Below, piece after piece: positions 34,570 to 49,300 of a DNA stretch of 64,000 nt; position 1 is the stretch's first letter, and each line of letters opens with the position of its first letter. Made by a program: the position numbers and the translations under genes. The notes below the pieces were generated by a model. The model was not told the DNA's origin. It saw only the letters and a list, made by a program, of their open reading frames with translations, and searched no databases. Origin of the DNA: Eremophila alpestris peregrina (lineage: Eukaryota > Chordata > Aves > Passeriformes > Alaudidae); the NCBI GenBank assembly GCA_009792885.1, contig WMCF01000003.1, forward strand, positions 11,737,986-11,801,985, given 5' to 3'.

Positions 34570-37500
34570 GACACCATCATATATGGGGGGTTTTTAGAGA
34601 TGAAAGAGATGTTGAAATAAAAAGAAGACAAGGCAGTGGAAAAGATAGACAGGAGTGTAAACAGATGAGAAGAATGCTTGCAAATTTAAGAAAACTAGAA
34701 ATGCTTTAGATTGCAGGTTCTCCCTACAATTTGTTTGGTGTTTTCCTCAGACTGGTCAATATTTTGTAATGACAAATACATGTGTTCTGACACAGAGCAG
34801 TGGGAAAGTTGCTTACTTTTGCAAAATAGGGTTTGAAGCTGTCTCGGGAGGTAATTTCATAACCATGTATATCAAAATATATGCCATGATTAGAAAAAAA
34901 TTAAAAACAATGATAAAGCTAGCACAAATAAATTGATACTGGAATAACTGCAAGAGTAATATCTTTTAAGATTAATGTCTTTAGGGGTAAACATGTGCTT
35001 CATCATTTCTAAAGCAGCATTTGCAAATAATCCAGTAAAACAATAATAATACAACTTCATTAAATTCCTATAGAAGTTTTGTCATCAACCTGTTTTGCTA
35101 CTAAAACTAGTTGCACTGGTGCAAAAATACAAAAATTTACTAGTTACCATTCCTCCCCTACCTATCCTTTCTTAATGTGTCCCAAATATTACAGACATTC
35201 ACCATGCCACTCTTTTTTTTACTGGATCTTTTCCATATAAGCATTACTGTTCAAACATTAATTCAGATTTAAAACAATGAGAATTCTTAAAAATTTACTT
35301 TTAAAATTAAGTCACAGAAATAAAATTAATTTTAATAAATTTAATTTTAGTAAGTTTATCTATTGATTAAATACAGTACATGAACCATTGCATCTGAGAT
35401 CAAATTTTGGCACACCTTTATAATTCTTAAAGAAGTAAAGTGAAAATGCTCTCAAAACCAGGATTGGTTGTTTTAACTCATGAACTAGAAAAATTAGGAA
35501 ATATTATCAGGGGTACAAAAGAGTATCTTGGTTCCATTGTGGATATGCTACATTGCAGAAACTTCCAAAATTACCCAATAAAGGGCATTAAAAAAATCAA
35601 AAATATCACTTCTTTAGGAAGATGACCCTAAAAAATCACATAGAAGGCCACACCTGTGGCTATAAAACACTGTGATGTCCCTTAAGACTCTTGTTCCTAA
35701 GGCTGTGTTACCTCTCTTACAGAAATATTAGTAAGGAGCAGTAATAGAGGGAAGTAGAGGATTCTTTTCAGTTGAGTTGTCACTGAAATGAGCCAATCAA
35801 ACAACGTCAAAACTAAACAATCTACAGACTTTTCTTCTGGGTACCAAAATGTACTAACAAAAAAAATCCAGATCTTAGCTTTCTAACCGTACCAGACATG
35901 AAGTTACTTTTATTTACTTGATATTAAAAATTGCTAACTATGTTTTAATATAAGCCAGAAAATCAAAAGGAATTATAATTAAGTACTCTGAGTTTTATCT
36001 TTTGGGATAATCTAAATTATGTAGATTTGGTATTAGATGTGAAACGCAGGACATTCAAAAATTTTTCAAATTTGTTCTGTTTTTGGAATATAAGATCTAC
36101 TCATATTAAAAAATCATAACAGATTGTAGGGTTTTATCTATTTTCTTCATAATTTCATGTTGGCACATCCATGAAGCATGACACAATAATTAATTAGCTT
36201 TCAGGATAAAATAAGAGCACAAGCTTTCTGCACTGAATGCACATGCAAAAATGCAGAGCTACTACCAGTAGCAGAATTCTAGCAAAATGTGTGGCATTAA
36301 ATAATGAAATAAATTTCAAAATTGTGCCATAAATGTATTTTAAATTATTACTTGCCAGCCTAAAATGATACAAGTCTCATTACTAGAGCTGTTATATTAT
36401 TGTGCTGCTATGTATATTGACAGAGTATAATTTTATCATTAACACTACTAAGCCAAAATTTAATTTAATAACATCATTTCTTATTGGCAAGAATAAGAAA
36501 ATTTTACTGAAGAACAAATTCTAGCATGTGACATCCATTCAGTGAATACTCTATCATTAGTGTTCCTTTTTATCCTTTCTGTGTGCAAAACTTTATGGAT
36601 GTTTATAAAACTATACTGACAAGGCATGATGGAAACAAGACAACGTCAAATATTTGTTTCTGATGTGACACCCAGCTCTTCATGCCAGAAACAATTTTCT
36701 TCAGAGCTGCTGAAACAACGTATTACAGTCAAATAATGTCTTTGGTAAATGCTTAATAGTGACTGTGGCATTTCTATGTGATACACTTCTGGCTCACTTG
36801 TGGAAGAACTGCTATATTTATCATTTTGAGATTTGTCTAGCAGTACAGTGAAAGATAAAATGGCAAGTTTCACAGGCCTGAAAGGAGAGAAACAAAATTC
36901 TGTAATACCGAAAAAATAATAAGCAGACCTCCATAATGACCTATTATTTGGTTGGTTGGTTGTCTTTTCTTCCTAAATCAAGAAGGAACAATCTCTTTTC
37001 CAAATGTTTGGTACTCTTTTCAGAAATTTCGCTTGTGCAAATTGTGAATGTGTGGTTTTTAGTGTCAGTAATATTTTCAACAAATAAGTTTTATAGGGTA
37101 TTTAGAAATGGCCTTCAATGTGTTTTAAATATAAAGCCTATAAAATCCAATTCCTTATTTACTCTCCTACAATTCAGACTTTCACTGAGTTCATTTAGAG
37201 CAGGATTATAGCCAGAGTTTTAGATCTTACACCTTTTCACTGAACAGTTCTGCATCAGATTCTGGACTGAGAGCAGTAGTTACCAGTGTATAACAGTATA
37301 TAACAGACCATGAAAATACTTGAAGGTACATGTGTTAAAGCTGTTCCTAACTCAACAGTGAGAAGAAAAAAAGCACCTCATTCTCCACATTTTCTTGTAG
37401 TATAGTTGCTGATTTGCATTAATGTAAAGGAAAAGAGAACAGGCCATCTGGAACATCTACTTGTTGGAAATTACTTTATCTTCCATTGGCCTGCAAAACC

Positions 37501-38641
37501 AGGAAAGGGAGGGGAAGGTGTGTGTAGGAGGAATATGGATGGACACTAATGGCAAACTCTGAAAAATCAAGATATACCTTCCTTTAATTACAAAGATCGA
37601 GTTGGTTGTCATTTTGCTGGTTCCCTGACTGGAACTATAAAGTCTCAACAGAGGAGATGGTGTAAAGTTTGACAACTCCAACCATGACTAACTACACTGG
37701 GAGCTAACTTTCAGTGTGGGCTGTGTTGAGATTTTCATGGTACATCAAGGAAAACCCTTCAATATTTGTGTGTGAAGATTCTGATTTTAGAAAGATCTGG
37801 AGGAAACGTATCTCATCTATTTTATGTATTAGAATGCATACATGCATATAACACACTAAAAAAACCCAAAGCCAACCTGAAAGATTTCTGTTGTAGAAGA
37901 AAAGTTGTGAACAGTGACAATGAAATCCAGTCTAGTCAGAGATACACAAATGTATTTTCAATAAAGAAGATACAAAAATTCCTCATGTAGAAAATTACAG
38001 TGATACATAACAGTGTGCATGTTATTGTTTGTATGTATTTCATATAAAGCTTTCTAACTGATCCAGTCTGCTAACAAGAGGTGGCTTTGGAACAAACACA
38101 AGTAGTTTTTCAAAGATGCACTGTCAACTGCGAGAATTCTATATGTAATTAATTTTGTATTAGAATTGTTCGTATGCAAATTTTACACCATAACTACTTA
38201 ACAGAACACAAAACCAAAACAAATAGCAGTATATTTGTATGTAATTTAAAATTTCGATTGATATAAGCAAGGATTCAATATTCTTCATTCTAGTGGTAGT
38301 GTTGGATGGAAGTTTTTCCATATTTATTTATAATTAGATGTCTTCCTTTGCAGCAAGAAAACAAAGAAGGTTAATGTATAGGTGTAATTTAGCAGATTCT
38401 TACAGCTTCCCGTAATTCCCCAAGCTTGTTAGTTGCATGTCTGCATTTTTTATTTCCTTTCCTTCTTCCTGCTGCTTCTGCTGCTGCAGTTAGCAGAACA
38501 GAGCCCAGTTGTCAGTCCCAGTAGTGAACCAATCTTTGCCATATGCCTCTGTTTAAACTTTAAAGTGAATAAACAATCTCTGCCTGGCTTAATTAAGAAC
38601 CTCAGTATTCTGTTCTCCAATGCTCTTTACTTCTTTTAGTC

Positions 38642-38658
38642 TTTTTTTTTTTTTTTTT
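38642..38658. repeat. Poly-T run (T17)
   Basis: A homopolymer of 17 T. Read on the minus strand it could be the A-tail of a retroposed sequence, but nothing recognisable adjoins it. Confidence 0.9.
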
Positions 38659-39745
38659 CTGATAGATCAGCCAAATTATACAGAGAAAAACACAGAAACA
38701 TCCCTTGGGGAAAGCTGAACATTATTTTGGTAGGCTCAATCTTAGTTTTCTGTTTTCATGTAGCAATCATTCATTGTCTTCATTCAACAACTGCTCTGAA
38801 CAGCTTTCTATAAAGCCCATCAGCATTAATCTATCATATAAAGTGTTATATGTGCAGAAGCATGAAAGCAGAGGGTGAAGGGGTATGTTGCACCATAGGA
38901 CAAATTCACTTTGCAGTCATATAATGTAATATGTGTCCAAACTGCATTGTTTGTTTTATGGCAGCTCTCTACATGGGCTCAAAAGAGAGCAGGGAATGAG
39001 AGGCATCATGCCATCCAGTGCACCTGCTCAAGCAGCTTTATCTCTACCCTCCTTCGCAGAGGGGCCGCATGGCTTTAAGGTGTTCAAGGCAAAGTTGGAG
39101 AGTGTTTCCTTTGTGTTTATACAGCACTCTGCAACCTATCCAGGCTCATAAAATAGCAGGACTAAACATAATCCTCTGCTTTTCTGGTACAACATTCTTG
39201 ATTGCAGAATTTTAAACATTGAATTTAAAGCAAAAGTCTCCATTCTACTGCCTGACAAACATCACACCTGTTTCCATACTGTTTGCAATTGAAGTTTTCA
39301 TCACCACTTGAGAACATTGATACTATTTGACCTTCCCTGAACCATCTTATTTACTTAATTCTGACCTGGAATCCATGATGACTTTCAATTCTACTAATCT
39401 GGTTTTCACCCAGGTGTTTCTCATTGCATTTTCATTTAAGAATATCAGCAGTGCTTTAGTAACAGTGACTTTGTTCAGCTAAACAGTTTATGACAGCTCA
39501 TGCACAGAATTTTTATCTCTTTACATAAAACCCCATCAGTGGTGCTGGCTCACAAGCACACCTGGTAAAGCATATGTTTTTGATCTTTAAGTATATCTAG
39601 GCAAGCCAAATGAAAGAAAAGGATAAGCTTGAATCTATGAGAGATAGCACATCCACGGACCAGGAACCTCTGTTTTGAACTTCCAAAAAGCATTTAGTTT
39701 TTAAAATATTTTTAGTGATTAGAAATAAGGAAAACAAAGCCTATC

Positions 39746-39775
39746 AAAAAAAAAAAAGCTTTTTTTTTTTTTTTT
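39746..39775. repeat. A12-GC-T16 palindrome
   Basis: Twelve A, then GC, then sixteen T, giving a perfect 26-base self-complementary core at 39746-39771. It is prone to slippage and hairpin formation. Confidence 0.95.
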
Positions 39776-40891
39776 GCTTTTTTAAGAAATAGAAAAATTA
39801 AATTCTGTACTAAACTTTCTGCCCTCTATGTTAACAAGCATTTTAGAAAAACTGAATCTAGATGCTATTTAAAGTCTTTTAAATGAAGAGGTTTTGGAAT
39901 AATATATTATACAGAGCACCATCAACACACACACAAAACCCACAAACATGCAAACTTCAAAGCTCGTAGATTAATTGGTTTTTTCCACCATGTAATTTTA
40001 GAGTTTAACATAAATTGAGTTTTTCCACATTACTAATAGTGGTGACTAGCTCAATCCAAGAAAGTGGAATCATGGAAATTTCAAAGCAAATGTAACAGGA
40101 AGTTTCCAGATTACTTCTAAGTCTTGCCAAGTTTTTGCATAACAAAGAAAAAAGAGGTCTCTTTCCCTATGGAAATTCCTTTTTTAGAGGTTTTTATCCT
40201 TAACCAGATGTTATTGGCATAATTTCCAGAATGATAAGCCAGCTGTCAGACAATAAACCATATAACATGAATGGATGAAGTAAAAAAAAGTCTAAAATTA
40301 AGTAGCATTTGTTTCAGATAACAGCAATTAGCAGAAGTTGGGCATATGCAAACCACTTCGAATTTTCTATGGCTTAGATATTTTCAGCTCAAAGTACAGA
40401 TTTAAATATTTTCTTAGAAATTCATAGTATATCATATCAACAACCCAAGCCTATACATCAGTTCAAATTAAAAGTGTTTGAGATTGTGAAAGTAAATGAA
40501 ACTTTAAAGTACAAGAGAATTAAGCTTGAAGTCAACAGCTGGTATCCTGAAATTTATTGAGAAAAGTTTATGATTTTGCTATTCTTGAATCTGAACCCTA
40601 ACTCTAATTCTCCCTGAAATCACACAACATGTTTAAAGATCATGAGACTGTATTGTTCTGGTTTGCATGGCAGTTCACAGATTCTGAAGCACTGATGCAG
40701 GTCATATTCCAAAATCTCAAATGATGTCACCTGTCTGTATTTAGCACTAGCCTCCCACTGTGATTTTAAACATCCCTTCACTACTTAATCTTCACAGGTC
40801 TTTGGTATGAAAGTGAGATCAGACCGTTATTTTCTGGCCTTATCTTCAATAAAATCAAATGAATCAAATTACAAATTGCACTGCAACAAGG

Positions 40892-40906
40892 TTTTTTTTT
40901 TTTTTT
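40892..40906. repeat. Poly-T run (T15)
   Basis: A homopolymer of 15 T in AT-rich DNA. Confidence 0.9.
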
Positions 40907-41720
40907 ACAAGCAATTTGAAGGGCTTTGCAAGATTGGTAGGGCATCCCTACCTTTTAAGAAAAGAGGAAATAAATGTAGTGGATAAGTAAGTACCTAGAC
41001 TCATAAGTTAGAAGCAAAGGATAGAACAGAATCTAGATTTTTCCATATTTAAGTCCTCTTATTTTCAGAAAAGAAACATTCTCTGCCTCTGTCTTTTCTG
41101 TTTTATCTTTTTATTTCGAGTCACAAATATTGATGAACATTTCACAAGCAGAGTATGACAGCCCTTCTTTTAGAGAGACAGATACCAAATACTGCTTTAT
41201 ATCACTAGCAGAAGTATCAAAATAGCTCTTCTTACCAAGTGGAAAAAAAAGTGTGTAATTTTTAAAGCAGCTAACTTCCTGTACATGGAATCTCACGCTG
41301 TCACTTAATGATGGGCGCTTGAAGATACAGTCCAGTGGAAGCCACACTGCATTCAGAGTCAGAAAGGCAACTGGTGGCAGAGAGATGTCCTTTTGGAAAA
41401 CATCTACTCAGCTTTCTAAAGTTTCAAAAGCTTTAACTTCTAACTACAAAAGCAACCTTAAAGAAATGCATTTTTTCCACTTTATATACGCCAGTTAACT
41501 TTGGTAAAGAAAAATCAAACTGGAAGTTCCTACAGTTCTATCACAAAAGTGCAAGAGGAGAAAACAGGTACAGGAAATCAATTTGGATTAGTCAGATTTC
41601 ACAACTCCTGTGTGACCTGATTTCAAGCATGCAGAATACTTCTCCATAAGACTTCAATGAATGATGAAGATAGCCCTTAAGACAATGAGATCCAAAGAGA
41701 ACACTATTTACATAGAGACC

Positions 41721-41746
41721 TTAAGAAATATTTTTTTATTTCTTAA
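41721..41746. repeat. 10-bp perfect inverted repeat
   Basis: TTAAGAAATA (41721-41730) and TATTTCTTAA (41737-41746) are exact reverse complements around a loop of six T. It is an AT-rich hairpin with no assigned role. Confidence 0.85.
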
Positions 41747-43248
41747 AAAACCACATCCTTCTGCCATGCTTTTAATTTTTGAGGCAACATCATATAGCAT
41801 ATTTAAGTCAGAGAGCAAAAAAGATTGATGACCTAGTTAACAAAATCTATAGATATCTCCACATCAATGTTGTGCTACACAGGTAAGACCAAGAACGGTA
41901 CAGAATCCATTTTGCATCACAACACATAACCACAAAGCACTGGCAAGTGTGTTCTTTTCCCTTGGTTTAAGAAAAGCAACTCTATTCATTTACAGCTTTT
42001 CACTTAGTATGACTTGTGTGTATTACACTCAAACACTCCGCTGTCATATGAAATTATGGGAGCTGACAGTTTGGAATTTGAAAGGTTTGACTCCTTTTGA
42101 ATGTACTAAATGAATGAGTGCTGTCTAATTTTTGTTGAACTGAACCCAACAAAAATCCCCTACAAGGATGCAAGATTTTATTATACCTTTTCAAGTTTAA
42201 TATGCACAGTGAATATTCAGAGCTTTTCAGCTAGATACTCAGTTAATTCTGTGACTAAGAAAGATGTCATTAGGTAGGCTTCAGGCAACAGTGAGCTACA
42301 AATGGAATTCCTTCCTTATTTTCTGAAACTCAGAGTTTATGATCCATATCCAATGATGAATGGTCTATAAACTCTCTTATGGTCTTTAATTGCATAAACT
42401 TTACATTATAGACTTACATTAGCTTGTGAACATTTTTTGCTACAAGATGTAAAGAAACAGTAAAACCAGAAGTTCCCTCAGCTCCTACACAAATAGAGTA
42501 TGTAATCCTTCAGTATAATTTGTTCAGTACTTATGTTCTTTGTTTGAATTTGTACTTTCCTACAAATGCAGAGAAATAAGGCTTTACTTTTTAAATCTTA
42601 AAAGTTTACATTTTTTTAGTGCTTAATTCCTGTAAACTCATGCTGTATAGTTAGCACTCTGTGTTCTATCAACATGAATTGGTCTTAACCCTGTCAAACT
42701 ATTTTACCTCATAGCTGCTGCTTATATTTGTATATTAATAAATGGCTTCCTATAAGAGCAGCATGCATGCTTCCTGAGCAGTGCACTCCTCCACTGGCTT
42801 CTGCTGGCATTTTGACTTCTTTTAGAAAGCATTAAATAAATAAGGAATAAAAGCTGACATAACATATTTGACAAATATTATAGAGAAAAGAGCCTCATAT
42901 AGATTGCCTATATATACCCTCTAAGAAGATAAAACACAACCACCTGGAATTTAAATTGTATACAGCAATTTATATGAAAACAGAGACTTGTCAACCCAGG
43001 TTATTAGTAGAACTGCAGGTTTGTCTCCTAAATTGATGCATGTTTTGCCCCTGAATTACTGTCCACTAGCATGGCAACTCGTTGAACCATGTGCTAAATA
43101 TCACATACATCTCCTACTGTAAAGAATACTGATAACACTGCTTTGATCCTTGGCTCAACCACTAATCAAGCAGGAAAGTGTTAGGAAAAAAAAAAAGAAA
43201 ATACATCATTTCAAAACTGAAACGCCTATATTTGGTACCTCAGATGCT

Positions 43249-43386
43249 TTCAGCTTGGAGAAGAGAAGGTTCTCAGGACCTCTTTACCACAGCTTTCCAG
43301 TACCCAAAGAGGGCTACAAGAAAGCCAGAGAGGGACTTTCCACAGAACATATAGTGATAGGACAAGGGGGAACAGCTTTGAACTGA
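43249..43386 (+). mobile_element. CR1 fragment, truncated at both ends
   Basis: Recognisable CR1 3'-region blocks are TTCAGCTTGGAGAAGAGAAG, TTTCCAGTACCCAAAGAGG, GGCTACAAGAAAGCCAGAGA and ATAGTGATAGGACAAGGGGG. The usual downstream tail is missing: after GCTTTGAACTGAA the match stops, so the element is cut at its 3' end as well as its 5' end. An open frame running through it is not a gene. Confidence 0.8.
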
Positions 43387-46300
43387 ATTTTTGAATGCAG
43401 ATTTGTAGATAAATATAATGGTAGCAGGAAATTAATTGTATGAATTATAATGATTTTTTTGTTTTGCTCAGCTGTATTGAAAACTCAGCATAAATCACAG
43501 TTATTGAAATTAAACAGAACTATCTCATATGGAGAAATGTCTGCTAGGAATTTTTTTTCTGTCATGTCTTGCAGTTTTGCTTAATCTGACTAATAGCATA
43601 TCTTTAATGCCACATCCATTACCAAATAATGGCATCCATATCAAACAGATTTGAGACTCACATGATTCTAAGTTTTGCAATAATGTTGCAAAAGAAAATA
43701 TTACTTAAACTTTAATAAACTCAAAAAATATAATTAGTTTTACTCCTGTATATACTTTCAGCATACTGGGCTAATGGTTATTAAGCAGGTCAAATACACA
43801 AACTCCATCTCACAAAAGACCTCTTCAGTATCAACTATCATAATATTATCACTTATGACAATAAAAACATGCTTGGAATATTATTTGAAATAAACATGCC
43901 TCAGCATAGCACAGAAGACAAGTATGTTATACTCATGATTTAATTCTCATGTTGCATTAGAAAATTTGAATGTTTTGGTTAGCAACCAAATAATTTCAAT
44001 CTTTTCAGCATGTTAACCAATTGTTATTTGCAACTCTGACTTAATCTTCACCTAGGGGATCACATACTCTGTTATTAGGACTGGTTATTGACTGTCTTAT
44101 TAAACTTCTGCCAATAAAAGTGTTTTAAAATACTCATATATATGAATGTATGCATTTTAACAATTCTTGATTTCTCTTTTCAGTATTTAGTAAATGGAGA
44201 TGGCTTGCCTGCTAAATCATTTTCATTTAGTTAATCATTTTCTGTAATTAAATGATCTCCAATGATTCAGGAAATGAAGATGTGTAATAAACTTAAGGAA
44301 ATTGAACAGTCAATAACTGGGATAGATGACAGCAGTTAACTACTGTATGGGGAGTTAAAAAATCCCATGCTCTATCTAATTGTGTGCCTCTAGCCTCAGT
44401 CTCTTCCAACGCAGTGAGAATCTACAATGTGTGAGTATGAATAGGTGCATAAAAGCAGCTGCATTTGGGGCGTCTCTTGCCCATGGTAAGCTAAAATAGA
44501 ATTAGGATGAAATTATTAGTGTAGAATTTCTTTTCTGCTGCTCTGAAATCCTTCCCTGCATACACTATTTATAAACATAGGTCATGAGGGGGCATTCCCA
44601 TTCCCACATTCCCATCCCAAATTGCTGTCGCCATCCACATCCTTTCCCCAGAAAAGAGGAGGGCTACTGAAGCACTGTACTGCAGGATTTCCTGTAGACC
44701 ATGTATAGTATGGAAGGAATTGGAAGAAGATGAAAGAATAACATCAATGGAACACGAGGGAACTACTCCAGGTCTCCCAGGCATTTCCACAAAATGTCAT
44801 AAATCAAACAAATGTAAATGATTGGAAGGAACATGCTTTAGTCTAGGAGCTATTTAGGAATAAAGTGTCACACATTTTCCTATACATGCTTGTACAGACT
44901 CCAGCCTGGGACCAATCCCATTTTCTCATGATTTCTATTTTGGAAAATAACAATACAAAATTGAATAGGCACTTCAATTGTTCTTCATGCTAATGACTCC
45001 TCAATGTTTTGCACAGTTCTGTGACATTAAAACAAATTCTTTCATTCCTAATATAATGTATTTGTAGTAAGACTAATAGCAGGCTTTCCATAGACTATTC
45101 TAAGTTTGCAGTAAAACACAAGGCTTATGAAAGTCATCTCTTTTTATTTTTTCCTACATTTTAAGATCCTAACATTCTCTAGACAATATTGGTTTTACCA
45201 GTTCTTTCTTTCCTTTCTGCTTTAAAAATGTCTACCTGCTATAGAAGACAACAAAATAAATTAAATTATAATAGATAACGACATCAAATATTGCCATTTA
45301 GGCAAGTAGTATTTACAATATACTGAAAGATATGTGACTGTATTAAAGAAATTAATTCCTGGTAACAAACAGAAGAACATGTGAAGTTCACTGTTATCTT
45401 TACCATAGATAAATTCTGTTGATTAAGTCATCCTTTGTATAAACAAATAATTCATTTAATCACTATATACATCTAAAAGACACCGCTACACTGCCTCAGG
45501 AAGTTCCTAAATAATATAGAAATTCCAGAGTTCCTAAATAATATAGAAATCTGCCTAGAACTCATAAGATGCCCCCTTCCTTCCTGAACACCATTCAGTT
45601 CTGCCAGCTTACATTCTCACAGGAGGTACAACATGAAGCTGGTAGCCAGTTGCAAAATTGCCAGAAAAGTATTATCTTACACTGAGAAGGGTGAATTCAT
45701 AAAACAGAATAATTAATTCAATAAATTTTTAAAGATCTATACATCATGTTTCAAGACCTCAAAAATAATAGTGTAAATGGCTTGTTTTGTAGGACACTTT
45801 CTTATGGAAACATGAAAATATAGGAAGTGTGAAGATGTAAAACAGTTCAGTGTTTCAAAGCCTACTTTTGATCTAATTAGACACTGAAACGCATTGTGAA
45901 ACACCGACATTTCTTACAATTCCACATCTCAAATATACTTAACAGATAGAAGAGTAACAGCAAGATATAACTCCACCTCAATGCTCTCTTCCCCCTTCAT
46001 CCATCAACAATATTTAGAGAAGACATTCTGTGTGTACACACTGCTTCAGAAGAAAGGCCATTACTCAGTGCCAAGCTAACACATGAGTGTTTAATATGGG
46101 CTTATAAACAATACACCCCTTTCAATAGTTATAATTAAAAAAAGAAAATTCTGTATTTCTTCTATTTTCATCTTTACGCTATTTTTCTTTAGCAGTGCAG
46201 TGTAACTGCTTACACAAAAATGTACAGGCTCTGGCCTCCTTAGCTTCTATGCTTAGACCTGAAAGGATCTGGGAGTAATTTGGCTTCATTTTGGATATCC

Positions 46301-49300
46301 TGTTAAGGGATTAAAAATGGATCAACTCCCCAGTTGCCTTGCTGCTTTTATGTGCTCTTCATAAAAGGTTTCAAAAGTAGGAGAACAGTATATTTGTTAT
46401 TTCTGGCTCCGTTAAACACAATAGTAATGAACATTAGCTATTTAGCTCTTAAAAAGCATGCAAAACACAATATGCTTATGATGTATGGCACTTTAAACAT
46501 ATGCTTACAGCTATACACTGCCACCTAATCACCTGCATGAGAGCACTGGCACAGAATGCCAAGATTATACAGCCCTGCTTCCAAATGGCCCCTAAGTTGT
46601 TTAAAGTTGTCTACTCCTCTAGCAAATATTGTGATTTGAAAACTCTTCAAGTATTACACTGTAAAAAGAATAATTTTCAAGAAAAGATGGATTTTAGATG
46701 AAGAACCTGTGTCTAAGGTTGTAAATACAAAATAAAGTTGTTTTCCAAAGAATACAAAAAGAAATAAAAAAATAGTGCCCAATGGGCACATTCACTTGGC
46801 AATTTTATTTCTGTATAAAAGCTGCTATTAATTACAAACTAGTTTTTATGCAATTCTGCTTTCTTTAAATGTGGAGTGAATTCTCCCCATAAACTAATGA
46901 ACTGAAGTGAAGCCAAATAGAGACCAGCTGGCTGAATTGCTAAGTAATTTTATCCACATGATTGACTTTATGATCCTTTCACTACAGTAACTAGTCTTTA
47001 TTCTTACAATCATCATCAACCATAATTCCAGAGGGAGAGATGATTAAAAATCAAGAGAATAGAGAGGAGAGGTTTGTTTGATGTGGCACAGTGCATTCTT
47101 GCACACACTTCTTCTGTATAATAGGTGCAGAATTACAGGTCTTTATAGCCTCCAAAGCAGTGCACTGAATAGCTGCCTCAAAGACATAATAAGCAACCAA
47201 TGCCTAAATAATCATTACAGATACTCCATTAACAGCATCTATCTGTGTGGCTTTTAACCATACAAATTGTTTTTTGACAGCTTGTAACCTTTCTAAACAG
47301 TTTCCTTTGGGCATTACACCACATTCAGATCTAATTTTAACTTTTGCTTTGTCTATAATTTATTACTTTCTTTGGAGACACATAATGTATTTCAGTGGAA
47401 TGGATAAATTCAAATAAAAGACTTAAAAAAAATCAATTGCTATTTTAATCTATTAAATCCTTGCTCTCTAGGAGATAACTAAAATCTGATGAAACATAAC
47501 AGGGGAAAAAGGCTAAATGGCCTAGAATTCCTGAGGGTATCTGTTTTACAACAAGCAATATTTTTTTTCCTCAAATTATTTAAAATAGGGCATAACCAAC
47601 TGAAAAAAAAGAATAAAAGTAAAAACATGTATAAATAAAACATAAATCCTTTAAGGCTGTTCCTAAGAGCCACAGACTTTAAATGACATAATAAATAATA
47701 TGTTATAAAATAGTTTAATGATGTATTGCAATAGGATAAAGAGCTAAGAAAGATGTACAATTGTATCTTTTTTGCAAAGAGAGCCCATAATTACAAATCA
47801 GTAAAGATAAGTGACTTATGAAGAGCTAGAGGGCAAGCATGATTTTCAGAAACTCGTGGAAATGTGTAAAATGAATGTGGAGGATGATGTAACAGTATTA
47901 GGTGATTTGTATTGGCTGTCATGGCCATTATCTCACTTCTGGGGACACCATTTTCAGGAATTATGTGCAGTAAATCAACATGTAGCAGCAATCAACGTAG
48001 AAATACCACAATTCTGGCAGCCAAAATTTCTGATTTCTTTCAAGACATTCAGCTCTTTTTCAACAGATTCAAGTACTTTTCCCAAAGTTTTCAAATCTGT
48101 GTACCAGGTGAAGTTGCATGTCCAATTGACAGAAGAGTGATTTGAAATAACCTCAGCGTTCACTGCTCACAAAGGTTCCTGTTCTTCACAGATGGTACAT
48201 GGTGGCTCATCACATCAAAATTAACCATCATCATTGAAAAAAGTAATAAATCAGATAGGCATAAAAATCTACTACTTGGAATCAAGTTTTTTTTCCATCT
48301 CCCGAATCTTAAAATTGTTCACTGAATCTAGCACAGTTTTCATAAAGGACAGGGGAGGAAGAGTAAATCCTTAAATAAAATGTGGAAATATCCCTCTCTG
48401 TATGAATTTAATTTATCATGCTAAACTCAGTGAAGGTACATCAGCATAAAATTAGAATGAGGCTGTTATGAATCAAGGAGATTCATGTCTAAATTGCATC
48501 TTAAAATGGAGATATACCACAGCTTGTATATCTGAGGAGCTGAAAAAAAAATGGCATATTTCTTGGTTATATATAAGACAATCAATAAGCAGATTTTCAG
48601 TATAAATGTTGATAGGGAAAAGAGGTTTCAATGGAAAAAATTATTAGAAAAGAGTAATGAAAGTGTGAAATATAAAGATCTAAAAAAATTATGAGAAAAA
48701 TCCCAACTTTCAGTTACTTTTTGAGCTTCATTCAGTGTCACGCTCAAGACTGTTCTGTTGGTTTGGAGTTTTGTCAGGGTTTTTTTGAGTTGTGGGTGGG
48801 GCTATTTTAATTAACTATCAAGAATATTATTTGTAAATTATGGTATTGAAAGCAGAAAGATCAGAGTACTCTGACAGATTCTAAAAGACTTCACGATTTC
48901 TTTTTGTTTAATGGATAGATATTTAATATCTCAACACTCCCAATGCACAGCTGCTGCAAGTATCACAGGCCAAACAGTAAAATGAGCTCTCTAATTTGAT
49001 CAGTCAGGGTCAACCTGATGAAAATAATAAAAACATTCCTTTCTTAAGTATCTTAAAATTTCGGGGGATTGGGAGGGAAGGAGGACTCATTAAATTCTAA
49101 CCCATTTCATTACAGAAGACAGTTCTAATGACTTTAGACCTTTTCTAATTGACTTACCAATTTAGAGTACTATATTATATATCATTCATTATTATCACCA
49201 ACAGTAGTTAAGGACATTACAAAGTTGTCAGTATAACACAATCTCAAATATTTCTTCTTCTAGTCCTTTCTCAATCTTTCAACCTCGTCATGAAAGCACA

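Larger units (their letters stand above)
34570..43248. other. Unique AT-rich non-coding DNA
   Basis: No gene or recognisable mobile element is seen in 8.7 kb. Features are limited to homopolymer runs (T17 at 38642-38658, T15 at 40892-40906), an A/T palindrome at 39746 and a hairpin at 41721. A CTG-rich patch at about 38468-38490 is short. TTGG tandem units occur at about 36948-36960. Confidence 0.65.

Noticed and set aside
34182..34597. Several frames with HTHT, YIYI or IIII repeats
   Set aside because: They are translations of the GT/TATG and TTA microsatellites.
38468..38490. CTG-repeat patch
   Set aside because: Only a few interrupted units, far below an expandable repeat.
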